DNA of 14,643 nt, taken from Desulfobacteraceae bacterium (lineage in GTDB: Bacteria; Desulfobacterota; DSM-4660; Desulfatiglandales; HGW-15). Shown piece by piece: positions 1-7,174 of this stretch (positions are counted from its first letter, which is position 1; every line of letters starts with the position of its first letter). The stretch covers positions 1-14,643 of the forward strand of contig RPPU01000037.1 of the NCBI GenBank assembly GCA_003819975.1, given 5' to 3'. The notes under the pieces are model-generated. The model did not search any database. It had not been told where the DNA came from and was given only the letters and a program-made list of their open reading frames with translations. Both the position numbers and the translations under genes were made by a program.

Positions 1-188
1 ATGTCGTTCTTAATGGTATTATTTGCCTGTCCCCAACTAATTTTTGGATAACAAATTGATTTTTATGGCAATTTTATTAAGTTCATCCATCATTTTGCAA
101 ACCGGTTGCGATGTTTGGCGTAATTATATAATATAGAATATTTTCAGAATCGAATAGGTTAACCATCGCCAAGAATGAAGAGGGAACC
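1..188. other. Upstream intergenic region, no supported gene
   Basis: The first 51 bases are open in frame 1 and end in TAA. They could be the tail of a gene lying outside the window, but the peptide is too short and hydrophobic to assign. The rest is AT-rich and contains the promoter candidate of the ELWxxDGT gene. I see no RNA gene here. Confidence 0.4.
95..139 (+). promoter_or_regulatory. Candidate promoter and 11-bp direct-repeat operator of the ELWxxDGT gene
   Basis: TTGCAA (95-100) and TTGCGA (106-111) start exactly 11 bases apart. They are followed by an AT-rich run with TATAAT at 127-132 or the register TAATAT at 129-134, which is 17 bases after TTGCGA. The second half-site could thus double as a -35 box. 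The same arrangement, TTGYAA-N5-TTGYGA, lies upstream of the adhesin gene at 14341. SARP-family activators are known to bind direct repeats with an 11-bp period next to the -10. Assigning this one to the neighbouring regulators is inference. Confidence 0.45.
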
Positions 189-1688
189 ATGCGAAACAAT
201 ATGTCGATTTTTTTGATGGCTGTCTTTTTAGCGGTTGGGTTAGGCTTTGCGGCTTTTTTATACCGAAATGCACAAGCCGCTGATTCCGGACCGGTTCTGG
301 TCAAAGACATTTATACCGCAGGCGACAGCAATCCGGCTAATCTGATTAATGTGGGCGGAACGTTATATTTCACGGCCGAGGACGGAGCCAATGGGGTGGA
401 GCTCTGGAAGAGCGACGGCACGGCCAGCGGCACGACCCTGGTTAAAGACATTTATAGCGGCGCCAACGACAGCAACCCCGCCAATCTGATTAATATGGGC
501 GGAACCTTGTATTTCACGGCCGAAGATGCGGCCAATGGGGTGGAACTCTGGAAGAGTGACGGCACGGCCAGCGGCACGACCATTGTTAAAGACATCTATG
601 CCGGCGTTAATGACAGTAACCCCGCATATTTGACCCCTATCGGCAGTACGTTATACTTTGCAGCCGATGACGGGACCAATGGGGTGGAGCTGTGGAAGAG
701 TAACGGCACAGCCGACGGCACGATCATGGTCGACAACATCTATAGTGGGGCCAATAGCAGCAATCCGGCCCATTTAACGAATGTCAATGGAGTCCTGTAT
801 TTTGCGGCCGATGACGGAGTCAAGGGCGTGGAGTTGTGGAAAAGCAGCATAGCCAGCGGCACGATCAGGGTCAGCGATATCAATGCCGATGCCAATGATG
901 GTTTGCCCGATAAGTTGATCAATCTAAACGGCGTCTTGTTTTTTTCGGCCAATGACGGAACCAATGGAATTGAACTTTGGAAATGCGAGGCCGATGTTGT
1001 CAGCCTGGTCGAAAACATCAATACCGGCGCCAACAGCAGCTCTCCCAGTGGGGTAACTAGTCTGAACAGCACCTTGTTTTTCAGCGCCACCAACGGCGGA
1101 AACGGGGTTGAGCTTTGGGGCAGCGACGGAACGCCTTCGCCTTCCGGCACTTCTATGATCCAGGATATTTGCGCGGGCGCCGGCAGCAGTTCTCCGGGCG
1201 GTTTGACCGAAGTGGACGATGAGCTGGTGTTTTATGCCAATGACGGCGTTCTCGGGCAGGAGTTTTACCGAAGCAATGGGACGTCTTCCGGCACCGGCCT
1301 GGTCAAAGACATTCGTTCGGGCGCGGCCGGCAGTTCTCCGAGCGGATTCACGACCATAAACAACAAGGTGTATTTCAGCGCCGATGACGGTACCCGGGGC
1401 CGGGAATTATGGAAAAGCAACGGCGCCGAAAGCGGAACCGTTTTGGTCAAAGATATCCGTTCCGGCGGCAACAGCAGCAATCCGGCGGGGCTCGTCAATG
1501 TCAATGGAGTCCTGTTCTTCAGCGCCAATGACGGCGTCAATGGAAACGAGCTGTGGAAATACAGTCCGGGCACATCATCCGATGCGGACGGGGGCGGGTG
1601 TTTCATCGCCGGTGTATCCGGCAGTCGAAGTTTGCCCCAATTTAAATTTAAAAGGAATAATCGATTTATATCATGGCTATCAAATTAA
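189..1688 (+). CDS. Secreted ELWxxDGT-repeat protein, C-terminal tail truncated
   Basis: This 499-residue protein is exported. A Sec signal peptide spans residues 1-30 or 31: a short basic start, a hydrophobic core at about 7-25, and an AQA-A cleavage site. The mature part is nine units of about 48 residues of the ELWxxDGT type. Each has a VKDI strand, an SNPxxL turn, an LYFTAxDGxxGxELWKSDGT strand pair and SGT. They probably form a beta-propeller-like or extended beta structure. The biochemical role of this family is unknown. After unit 9 comes DADGGGCFIAG, which matches the start of the CFI-box C-terminal domain (normally GGGCFIATAAYGS plus a hydrophobic tail). The sequence then diverges and stops, so the sorting or anchoring tail seems lost. 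The start at 189 has an AGAGGG Shine-Dalgarno-like sequence about 5 bases upstream. An ATG at residue 5 is a less likely start because it removes the charged end. The 3' end overlaps ilvN by 16 bases. An 11-bp-period repeat lies upstream of the gene. Confidence 0.9.
   Translation: MRNNMSIFLMAVFLAVGLGFAAFLYRNAQAADSGPVLVKDIYTAGDSNPANLINVGGTLYFTAEDGANGVELWKSDGTASGTTLVKDIYSGANDSNPANLINMGGTLYFTAEDAANGVELWKSDGTASGTTIVKDIYAGVNDSNPAYLTPIGSTLYFAADDGTNGVELWKSNGTADGTIMVDNIYSGANSSNPAHLTNVNGVLYFAADDGVKGVELWKSSIASGTIRVSDINADANDGLPDKLINLNGVLFFSANDGTNGIELWKCEADVVSLVENINTGANSSSPSGVTSLNSTLFFSATNGGNGVELWGSDGTPSPSGTSMIQDICAGAGSSSPGGLTEVDDELVFYANDGVLGQEFYRSNGTSSGTGLVKDIRSGAAGSSPSGFTTINNKVYFSADDGTRGRELWKSNGAESGTVLVKDIRSGGNSSNPAGLVNVNGVLFFSANDGVNGNELWKYSPGTSSDADGGGCFIAGVSGSRSLPQFKFKRNNRFISWLSN
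294..1563 (+). repeat. Nine tandem 48-codon ELWxxDGT units
   Basis: The DNA repeats with a period of about 144 bases. For example, the first bases of equivalent segments fall at 339, 483 and 627. By hand count units 1 and 2 (339-482 against 483-626) differ at about 19 of 144 bases, many of them at third codon positions. The later units are more diverged, and units 4 and 5 have lost the DGT residues. This suggests expansion from the N-terminal side. Confidence 0.85.
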
Positions 1689-2167
1689 AAAAGCACATTA
1701 TCACCATGTTGGTGCAAAACGAGCCCGGGGTGACGGCGCGGATTTCAGGTTTGTTTGCCAGCCGCGGCTATAATATCGAGACCATCTGCGGCGCGCCGAC
1801 CGCCAATCCGAAGATGTCCCGCATTACGATCTCAACCAAGGCCAGCACGGAACAACTGGCGCAGATTTTCAAATACTTGCGAAGGTTGGTGAATGTCCTC
1901 AAAGTTCGGGACATGACCGGCAGCCGCGCCGTGCAAAGCGAGGTCGCCCTGATCTGCGTGAAGGCGTTGACCAAAAATCGGCCGGAGATCAACAAGCTGG
2001 TCAAGCGATATAAGGCCAAGGTGGTGGACAAGGGTCTCACTCATTATATTATCGAAATAACGGGCGCGCAGGAAAAAATCGACGAACTGATCCGGCGCCT
2101 GGAACCTATCGGCATTAAAAAACTGACCCGCTCCGGGGTCCTGGCCCTTTACCGCGAGCCAAAGTGA
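1673..2167 (+). CDS. ilvN: Acetolactate synthase small (regulatory) subunit
   Basis: This 164-residue cytoplasmic protein is the regulatory subunit of acetohydroxyacid synthase, the first common enzyme of valine, leucine and isoleucine synthesis. In this family it binds branched-chain amino acids and confers feedback inhibition on the catalytic subunit. The N-terminal ACT domain (about residues 7-80) shows the family signatures NEPGVTARISGLFASRGYNIE and a following SRITIS strand. The C-terminal small-subunit domain (about 85-160) ends in the typical SGVLALYR. Length is normal for the family. No ilvB or ilvC is adjacent, so the gene is an orphan here and the catalytic subunit must lie elsewhere. 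The start lies inside the end of the preceding gene. AAAGGAA (1651-1657) is a weak Shine-Dalgarno-like sequence about 15 bases upstream, so translation may partly depend on coupling. The pairing with a secreted repeat protein has no metabolic logic and may be a rearrangement junction. Confidence 0.93.
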   Translation: MAIKLKKHIITMLVQNEPGVTARISGLFASRGYNIETICGAPTANPKMSRITISTKASTEQLAQIFKYLRRLVNVLKVRDMTGSRAVQSEVALICVKALTKNRPEINKLVKRYKAKVVDKGLTHYIIEITGAQEKIDELIRRLEPIGIKKLTRSGVLALYREPK

Positions 2168-2191
2168 ACTATAATAATAGGTTAAACAAAC

Positions 2192-2289
2192 CGCCCGCAA
2201 TCATATCTTGAGTTTATCCGGTGTGAAGCAGTGTCACTTCAGAGGTTGCCGAATCGCAACCGGATGTCCGGTTCGACTTCTAGTGGGCG
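2192..2289 (+). other. Inverted-repeat cluster with mutually exclusive hairpins
   Basis: Two strong stems share bases and cannot form together. GGTTGC (2244-2249) pairs with GCAACC (2256-2261) around a 6-base loop. AACCGG (2258-2263) pairs with CCGGTT (2268-2273) around ATGT. TGAAG (2224-2228) can pair with CTTCA (2237-2241), and an outer CGCCC (2192-2196) can pair with GGGCG (2285-2289). No U-tract follows, so a simple terminator is unlikely. It begins just after ilvN. It could be a structured 3' UTR, a small RNA or chance. Confidence 0.3.
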
Positions 2290-2771
2290 CTATCTTCAAA
2301 ATGCGATCCAAAAAAAAATGATGGAGATTACTCCGGGATATCAATGCCCCTAAATTTATTTTTCGATTTTTGAGACGACCTTAGGTCAATTTATTTGATT
2401 TTAGGGTACGGCTCCCGTCTTTTTATGTTTGTTTCTTACCCCCCTTTTTCCTTTTGAATATGTTTTTCTGACTTCTTCGTGCATCTGCACGGCGGTTAAA
2501 TTTCATTTTTAAGATATCGGACCAAAAAGCGGGAGGTCTCTTTTTCAATGTTTCTTCAGATCGAATCAATAATTTATTTGCTTCGGAGTTGTGCAACGAA
2601 CGTGGCGTGTCCGGCAAAACAACTCTAAAAAATTATCCTCTGTTTTCAAATTGTTATTCCGTTGCTGCCCAAACCGAAGGCGACAACGTGCAAAAACAGT
2701 CACGCCTGAGGAAAATAAACGAGCAATAACTTGCCCATCTCCTTTGAATTAAAATTTTAAAATTTATGAGA

Positions 2772-2804
2772 AAAAAGGTGCCTAAGGATAGGTAAGGTTG
2801 ACGG
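2772..2804 (+). repeat. Direct repeat copy A (33 bp)
   Basis: This copy matches 7175-7207 over 33 bases with three mismatches, including an uninterrupted 21-base block (2784-2804 and 7187-7207) that ends in GGTTGACGG. It lies about 225 bases upstream of the gene at 3029. Unlike copy B, it has no -10 at a proper distance after its TTGACG. In both copies one frame reads a similar short tail (KVPKDR-stop here, RVLKDR-stop in copy B), so decayed gene ends are an alternative to a shared operator. Confidence 0.7.
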
Positions 2805-2959
2805 CAAAGGTCTGTTTCCGGCATTGATGGGTGACTATTATGCAAAAAAAAACATTTGGGAAAGGAGGGAAGCAAAAACAGAGTTTTCGTATTCCGGGAC
2901 GTTCAGGACCGGTCGGCTGCGCCTAATCACCCTGTTTTGAGGCGTGCTTTGTCTTGGGC

Positions 2960-2974
2960 TTGGGCCGGGCCCAA
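2960..2974. promoter_or_regulatory. Perfect palindrome upstream of the 3029 gene
   Basis: TTGGGCC-G-GGCCCAA has two perfect 7-base arms around one central base. It ends 54 bases before the start codon, close to where a promoter would sit. A TTGACG at 2980 and a TATATT at 2997 follow, but their 11-base spacing is too short for a standard sigma-70 pair. An operator role is possible but unproven. Confidence 0.35.
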
Positions 2975-3028
2975 TAGCGTTGACGGGGCTTGTATCTATA
3001 TTAAAAACCAAACAAGGAGGAAAGGGAA

Positions 3029-5419
3029 ATGAAAGGTTTTAAGGTTTTATTCTTACTGGCGATGTTTTTAGGTTCCGCGACGATGTATGCGGTCGCCGAA
3101 ACAGACAATCTGACCGTCCAGACGGAATTGGATTTCGACACGCCCGCCGGGCTGTCTTCAAGCGAATTTCCCAAGGCGACAGGCCACGATCCGGTGGTTT
3201 GCATGGGTCGTCTCTATTTCCCGGTCTATGACGCCGAAGACGGCCGGAACGAATTATACTGCTGGACCGGAAGCGGTTTTCACCGGATCTACAACAATGA
3301 TTATGCGCTGGGAAAGACCGGGAGAGTGATCGGGGACAGCGTTTCTCTTTACGTAATCGCCTCAAAAACGGCCGACGGCATAAAGCAGTTGATCGAAGTC
3401 CGGCCGGCGGAAAACATGTCGGATTACGAGTTTCAGGTCAAAAACTGGTTTTCAGGCCACGAGGTCGACGACGCCTTGAAAATGGGGAACTATGTTTTAG
3501 CCCAAATCAACGAGAACGACTATTCTGTCATCCGGCTGCGGAATACGGCCAACAATACCACTTATTACGTGACCGGCGTTTATCCGGGAGGTCAACTTTA
3601 TTTGTGCGGCACGGGCATGGGATATTTTTATTACGCTAAAAACGATGTAGTGGGCGGCACGGTTTATCTTTGGGCTTTTAATCCGCAAACCCGGGTGAGC
3701 ACCAAGTTGAGCGCGGTCGTCGCCCCGGGTCGCCAAATCGTGCAAGTGGGCGATTTCGCCTATTGCGGCGGCCAAAACAGTTCGGGCACATACAAACTAT
3801 ATAGATTAAAAGCAACGGCGGTGGCCGCGGTCAAGAGCATGTCAACATCAAGGCTGGCGAGCATCAACAACACGCTCTTTATTCACGATTTCAGCGCGCA
3901 AAAGCTTTATAAGGGTCATATCGACGCCGAGAACGGCGGCAGGATCACCAACGATACGATCGAAGTCGTCAAGACCGGAGTGCAGTTCGATTATATGCGG
4001 GCCATTAACAATGCCCTGTTTTTGTTGGAAGAAGACGGTCAACTCTACCGGTCGGACGGCACGGGTTACGGGACCGTCATACTGAGGAACGATTACAGCA
4101 TTCCCCTGGGCGCTCTGGGGACTAAAATTCTCATCAACCTGCCGACCAATGACACTCAGTATTTCATGGTGGCCGGCAATACGTCCGATCAATTCATGCT
4201 GCCCGACAACATCAAATGGGCGGGCCTGCGCAGTTCCTATTACGGCATCCTGGATGAAGACGGGAACCCGCCCTTTCCGGGCGATCCGGGCTCGAGTGAA
4301 ACCACCGCTTACGAATTCCCACCGGCTTATCAATGGGAAGCGGCCGCCAAGGCGTCGGCAAGTTATTTCCCGTGCAGCAACCCAAGCTTGCTGGGCGGCA
4401 AGCCGGGCGCGCAACCGACCCTGGTTTGGATCGTGACCCGTCCGCGCGTGGATCAGACCAACGACAACCAAGGCGGATGCATCGTGCAGATGCAGAGACC
4501 AGACGGCTTGACGACCACGAATAAGATAAAATTCGCCGATGAAGTCAGCGGCCAGTTGCAGCACGACCGACATGAAGCCTATTTGGATTATTTCGATCAA
4601 GCCGGCATCAAATTATATGTTCAGTTGGAACCGGGTTGGGCGCCCATGGAAGACAGCGGCAGCAACAAGGGTCTGTTGTCGATTGTCGCCAATTATTTAA
4701 TTCATCAGGACCAGGATCCAGCCAAACCCAAACATGCCTGCGTGGAAGGAATCGGCGTGGACGTGGAATGGGTGAAGAACTGCGAAGAGGGCGCTCCGGA
4801 AGAGGAAATGGGCAAGGCGACCGACGCCCAGGAGGTGGCGCGGTGGTATAACAATTATCTGAAACCCCAAAACTTAAAAATGTTCCTCAAGCATTATGCC
4901 TGGAGCGGTTTCTTGCCCAATTATAACACGCTCAAAAACGCCGTGGGCGCCGGTTCAATCGGAGCCATCATGTTTGTCAACGACAGCCAGGGAGTCCGGT
5001 ATCCGTGGGGCGAAGAGGATCCGGATGCGCCCATGGGGGTTACGCCGAATGCGGCCCTGACCACTTTGCTCAACGAATTCAAGGCGTGGGCCGATGCCTG
5101 CCCGGACAGCCCGGTCGGTTTCCAGATCATGTATCCCAATGACTGGTTCGTGCCGAGCACCGACAGCCATGTCAAAAACGCGGGCTGGTTGAATTTCATG
5201 GACGACGAAGACACGGACGACGGCTGGACGAACGATCCGGCCGACGAAGACAATGTTCCCAAGAGCGAACGGTGGAAGCTGATCCAGAAACTCGGTGTGA
5301 AAATCGCAAAAAAGATACCGGAGCGGGATATCGGCTTGTTCATTGTGGATTTCCGCAGCCGCATGCTCTTTCCCAATAATGAGGGCAAGGGGATTTTCGA
5401 ATGGATACCGCAACAATAG
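3029..5419 (+). CDS. Secreted two-part protein: ELWxxDGT-like propeller and GH18-like TIM barrel
   Basis: This 796-residue protein is exported. The signal peptide spans residues 1-23: KGFK, a hydrophobic core, and an AVA-ET cleavage site. A textbook AAGGAGG (3014-3020) lies 8 bases before the ATG. Residues about 40-400 are beta-rich and propeller-like, with degenerate ELWxxDGT remnants such as NELYCW and, near 337-352, QLYRSDGTGYGTVILR. This links it to the protein at 189. Residues about 440-790 look like a (beta/alpha)8 barrel, with core strands LYVQLEPGW (about 529), EGIGVDVEW (573-581), MFLKHYAW (about 618), IMFVNDSQG (about 646), FQIMYPNDWF (about 698) and IGLFIVDFRS (about 768). EGIGVDVE resembles the GH18 DGxDxDxE active-site strand, keeping the last Asp (578) and the Glu (580) but changing the first two Asp. 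IMYPNDW resembles the GH18 MxYD strand. A polysaccharide-binding or hydrolytic role is therefore inferred, not shown. Confidence 0.75.
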   Translation: MKGFKVLFLLAMFLGSATMYAVAETDNLTVQTELDFDTPAGLSSSEFPKATGHDPVVCMGRLYFPVYDAEDGRNELYCWTGSGFHRIYNNDYALGKTGRVIGDSVSLYVIASKTADGIKQLIEVRPAENMSDYEFQVKNWFSGHEVDDALKMGNYVLAQINENDYSVIRLRNTANNTTYYVTGVYPGGQLYLCGTGMGYFYYAKNDVVGGTVYLWAFNPQTRVSTKLSAVVAPGRQIVQVGDFAYCGGQNSSGTYKLYRLKATAVAAVKSMSTSRLASINNTLFIHDFSAQKLYKGHIDAENGGRITNDTIEVVKTGVQFDYMRAINNALFLLEEDGQLYRSDGTGYGTVILRNDYSIPLGALGTKILINLPTNDTQYFMVAGNTSDQFMLPDNIKWAGLRSSYYGILDEDGNPPFPGDPGSSETTAYEFPPAYQWEAAAKASASYFPCSNPSLLGGKPGAQPTLVWIVTRPRVDQTNDNQGGCIVQMQRPDGLTTTNKIKFADEVSGQLQHDRHEAYLDYFDQAGIKLYVQLEPGWAPMEDSGSNKGLLSIVANYLIHQDQDPAKPKHACVEGIGVDVEWVKNCEEGAPEEEMGKATDAQEVARWYNNYLKPQNLKMFLKHYAWSGFLPNYNTLKNAVGAGSIGAIMFVNDSQGVRYPWGEEDPDAPMGVTPNAALTTLLNEFKAWADACPDSPVGFQIMYPNDWFVPSTDSHVKNAGWLNFMDDEDTDDGWTNDPADEDNVPKSERWKLIQKLGVKIAKKIPERDIGLFIVDFRSRMLFPNNEGKGIFEWIPQQ

Positions 5420-5443
5420 GCCTGTTCACCCTTCGACCGATGA

Positions 5444-5459
5444 TTTTGCGTTCGCAAAA
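5444..5459. promoter_or_regulatory. 16-bp inverted repeat, TTTTGCG-TT-CGCAAAA
   Basis: The arms are perfect and the center is TT, which gives a 6-bp stem with a GTTC loop if transcribed. It lies 25 bases past the stop of the 3029 gene, in the space between convergent genes. It shares CGTTCG and the TTT/AAA ends with the palindrome at 6844-6859 on the other side of the AraC gene. No U-tract follows on either strand. Confidence 0.4.
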
Positions 5460-5498
5460 GGAGTTAGGCTAAAGGATAAGAACCCGGCCGGGAGGGGT

Positions 5499-5522
5499 GG
5501 GGCAGGCAACAAGACCTGCCCC
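5499..5522. terminator. GC-rich hairpin between convergent genes
   Basis: GGGGCAGG (5499-5506) pairs perfectly with CCTGCCCC (5515-5522) around an 8-base loop. It lies between the stops of the 3029 gene and the minus-strand AraC gene, so it may end or stabilise both transcripts. It lacks a U-tract on both strands and is not a classical intrinsic terminator. A 10-base palindrome, CCCGGCCGGG (5483-5492), adjoins it. Confidence 0.45.
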
Positions 5523-5594
5523 GCCTATAATGAAATTTGTAATCCTTTTGAGCGTGCCAGCATGCCTTAAAACAATACGAACATTTTAAAACCC

Positions 5595-6803
5595 TTATCG
5601 GCGGGGCAATCGGACGATTCGGATGGTTCGCGGCGGGCGGGATTCGGCGGGCAAAGATCGGGTTTCTTCCAGAAGTTTTTTACGAAAAACCACGGGCGAT
5701 TCGCCGGTCATTTTTTTAAAAGCCGAATTGAACGGTGTTTTGGAATTGAATCCCGCTTGAAAAGCAAGGGTAAGCAGGGTTTCATTTTTTTGGCGCGGGT
5801 CTTTGAACAAGGCGATCACTTTTTGCACGCGATAATAATTGATATAATCGTTAAACGTTTTGCCGGTTTTTTCATTAATAATCCGGGATAAGTCGTTGCG
5901 CGGGATCGACAAGATTTCCGCCAACCCCGTCAAGGTTAAATCAGGATCCGTATAGCCTTCTTTGTGCTCCATGAATATGGTTAAACGATCGAAATACATC
6001 TGATAGTCGCCCGGATTCAGGTTTGAACGGTCGTACTTTTTTTCCGATTTCAAGGGCCGGGCAAAGTGCAGGATTTCAGGGCGCGAAAAAACCCTGAAGA
6101 GCCCGAATAATACCACCAGGGCGACGCTCAAATGAAGAGCGCCGAAGAAGAAGCGCAGCGAATGTCCCGCGAGTAAAAAGGGAATGCAAGCCAGCCAAAC
6201 CAGCAGGCAGGGAAGCAGGGAACGGGTTAAAATCCGGATCCACGACCAATGGATGGCGCCCAAAGGAAAGGCCTGCAGGATTTTTTCGCGGTTTTTGCGG
6301 TAGAGGCGCATCGAAAGAAAAACATAGAAGCAAAAGCAAGCGAAGAACACGGCGCGGGAAACCGAATCCCAGAGATATCCGGGTTGCAGAATGGAGCCGT
6401 CCAGCCAGTTCGCGAGAAAACGGATTTGATCGTCGCGGCCGCTCAGATAAAACTTCATCTTTACGGTCAGATTCAGGCCCAAAGGAAGCAGGTGCAGAAA
6501 ATCATACGGCCGGAAACGAAAATCCCGGTCGGAAGCGCTGCGGATGTAAAAATAGAAAGCGGGGCTGAAGAAGTATTTGGCATTGTCGCCGAGTTCAACG
6601 AGCAGAGGGTTAAACGTATAAAGCCCGCCGAATAATAAAAAGCCGCGCACCAGAAAAACGGTCGTGCAGAGGAGAAAAATGCCGAAAAACCGGTTGGCTT
6701 TCAGGTTGCCGTGTTTCAGTCTCAGGATAATCAGCGCCGCAAAGAGAGAAAGAAAAGCGCCGAATAACATAATAAGCAGGAGGATGGTGTTAAAGGCTTT
6801 CAT
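5595..6803 (-). CDS. Membrane-embedded AraC-family transcriptional regulator
   Basis: This 402-residue protein couples a multi-pass membrane sensor to an AraC DNA-binding domain. Hydrophobic segments at about residues 5-27, 38-60, 75-88, 102-117, 148-166, 190-212 and 217-238 suggest six or seven spans. No known ligand-binding domain is recognisable. A linker leads to the AraC/XylS double helix-turn-helix at about 288-377: LTLTGLAEILSIPRNDLSRIIN is the first helix-turn-helix and ETLLTLAFQAGFNSKTPFNSAFKKMTG the second, with the family's FNSAFKKMTGESPVVFRK ending. This design is common among membrane AraC regulators of Bacteroidota, Leptospira and relatives. A basic tail (about 380-402, ending RIVRLPRR) extends past the domain. 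The start is poorly supplied: GGAGG (6823-6827) is 19 bases upstream, with an inverted repeat between. It is divergent from the STAND/BTAD regulator at 7262 across 458 bases. The target genes are not visible. Confidence 0.88.
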   Translation of the reverse strand: MKAFNTILLLIMLFGAFLSLFAALIILRLKHGNLKANRFFGIFLLCTTVFLVRGFLLFGGLYTFNPLLVELGDNAKYFFSPAFYFYIRSASDRDFRFRPYDFLHLLPLGLNLTVKMKFYLSGRDDQIRFLANWLDGSILQPGYLWDSVSRAVFFACFCFYVFLSMRLYRKNREKILQAFPLGAIHWSWIRILTRSLLPCLLVWLACIPFLLAGHSLRFFFGALHLSVALVVLFGLFRVFSRPEILHFARPLKSEKKYDRSNLNPGDYQMYFDRLTIFMEHKEGYTDPDLTLTGLAEILSIPRNDLSRIINEKTGKTFNDYINYYRVQKVIALFKDPRQKNETLLTLAFQAGFNSKTPFNSAFKKMTGESPVVFRKKLLEETRSLPAESRPPRTIRIVRLPRR

Positions 6804-6807
6804 ATTC

Positions 6808-6824
6808 GGGAAAATCCGGTTCCC
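6808..6824 (-). promoter_or_regulatory. Inverted repeat between distant Shine-Dalgarno and start of the AraC gene
   Basis: In the mRNA, GGGAA and TTCCC arms (plus-strand 6820-6824 and 6808-6812) enclose a 7-base loop. One arm overlaps the GGAGG Shine-Dalgarno, which is 19 bases from the ATG. Folding could hide the site, or an alternative fold could shorten the distance. This is similar to the arrangement before the gene ending at 14149. Confidence 0.35.
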
Positions 6825-6843
6825 TCCGATATTGCAACCGCGG

Positions 6844-6859
6844 TTTGACGTTCGTCAAA
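6844..6859. promoter_or_regulatory. 16-bp palindrome upstream of the AraC gene
   Basis: TTTGACG-TT-CGTCAAA has perfect 7-base arms and sits 41-56 bases before the AraC start. On the minus strand it contains TTGACG, a consensus-like -35, although no good -10 follows at 17-18 bases. It resembles 5444-5459 (CGTTCG core). It is a candidate operator for autoregulation. Confidence 0.45.
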
Positions 6860-7031
6860 GCCCGACCATTGATTGCGATTTCGAGCAGCCGGACAGCAAG
6901 CCCAAATGCCCGCATCGCCATATTACAATCAAAAACCGCCTTTTATGCCGGGGTCCATATGTATTTAGGGCCATTTTATGATGAAAGGCTTGCCCCTCGT
7001 CAAGAAATATTAAAAAGATCGGTCAATCATC

Positions 7032-7048
7032 TCCGTTTGTCAAACGGA
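7032..7048. promoter_or_regulatory. 17-bp perfect inverted repeat
   Basis: TCCGTTTG-T-CAAACGGA has perfect 8-base arms around one central T, in the middle of the divergent region. No U-tract follows. The single-base center suits a dimeric protein-binding site better than an RNA hairpin. Confidence 0.45.
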
Positions 7049-7174
7049 AAACCGGCACTCCCGGCAATTCTTACAATAGACTGCAAACGGCGCTTGAGTC
7101 GGTAACTTCGAAAACCGATGTTGTTAAGGCGGGTAAGTTTATGGCCGGGCATCATTTTTAAGTTCTTTTGGCAG

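Larger units (their letters stand above)
2168..3028. other. 861-bp gene-poor region
   Basis: I find no convincing gene here. Short minus-strand reading frames at 2423-2617 and 2654-2875 lack family resemblance and good starts. What can be seen is a hairpin cluster (2192-2289), a direct repeat shared with 7175-7207, a palindrome (2960-2974), and the ribosome binding site of the next gene. The stretch is AT-rich with many short homopolymers and may contain decayed sequence. Confidence 0.5.

Noticed and set aside
740..1150. Long antisense frame within the ELWxxDGT gene (also 1265-1606)
   Set aside because: This is a shadow of the tandem repeats on the opposite strand; the sense frame has a signal peptide and conserved repeats.
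2408..2424. Possible intrinsic terminator (ACGG-CTC-CCGT then a T run)
   Set aside because: The stem is only 4 bp and it lies about 240 bases after the nearest gene, so support is too weak.
2423..2617. Minus-strand 64-codon basic reading frame
   Set aside because: It starts at TTG without a Shine-Dalgarno, is rich in Lys/Arg because the opposite strand is T-rich, and resembles no family.
2651..2667. Third period-11 repeat (TTGTTA-N5-TTGCTG)
   Set aside because: It matches the TTGYAA/TTGYGA pattern poorly and lies more than 350 bases from the next start codon.
2654..2875. Minus-strand 73-codon reading frame
   Set aside because: It has no recognisable domain or signal, and overlaps the direct repeat copy A.
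3848..4600. 250-codon antisense frame within the 3029 gene
   Set aside because: It is opposite a well-supported secreted protein with a strong ribosome binding site, and has no recognisable domain.
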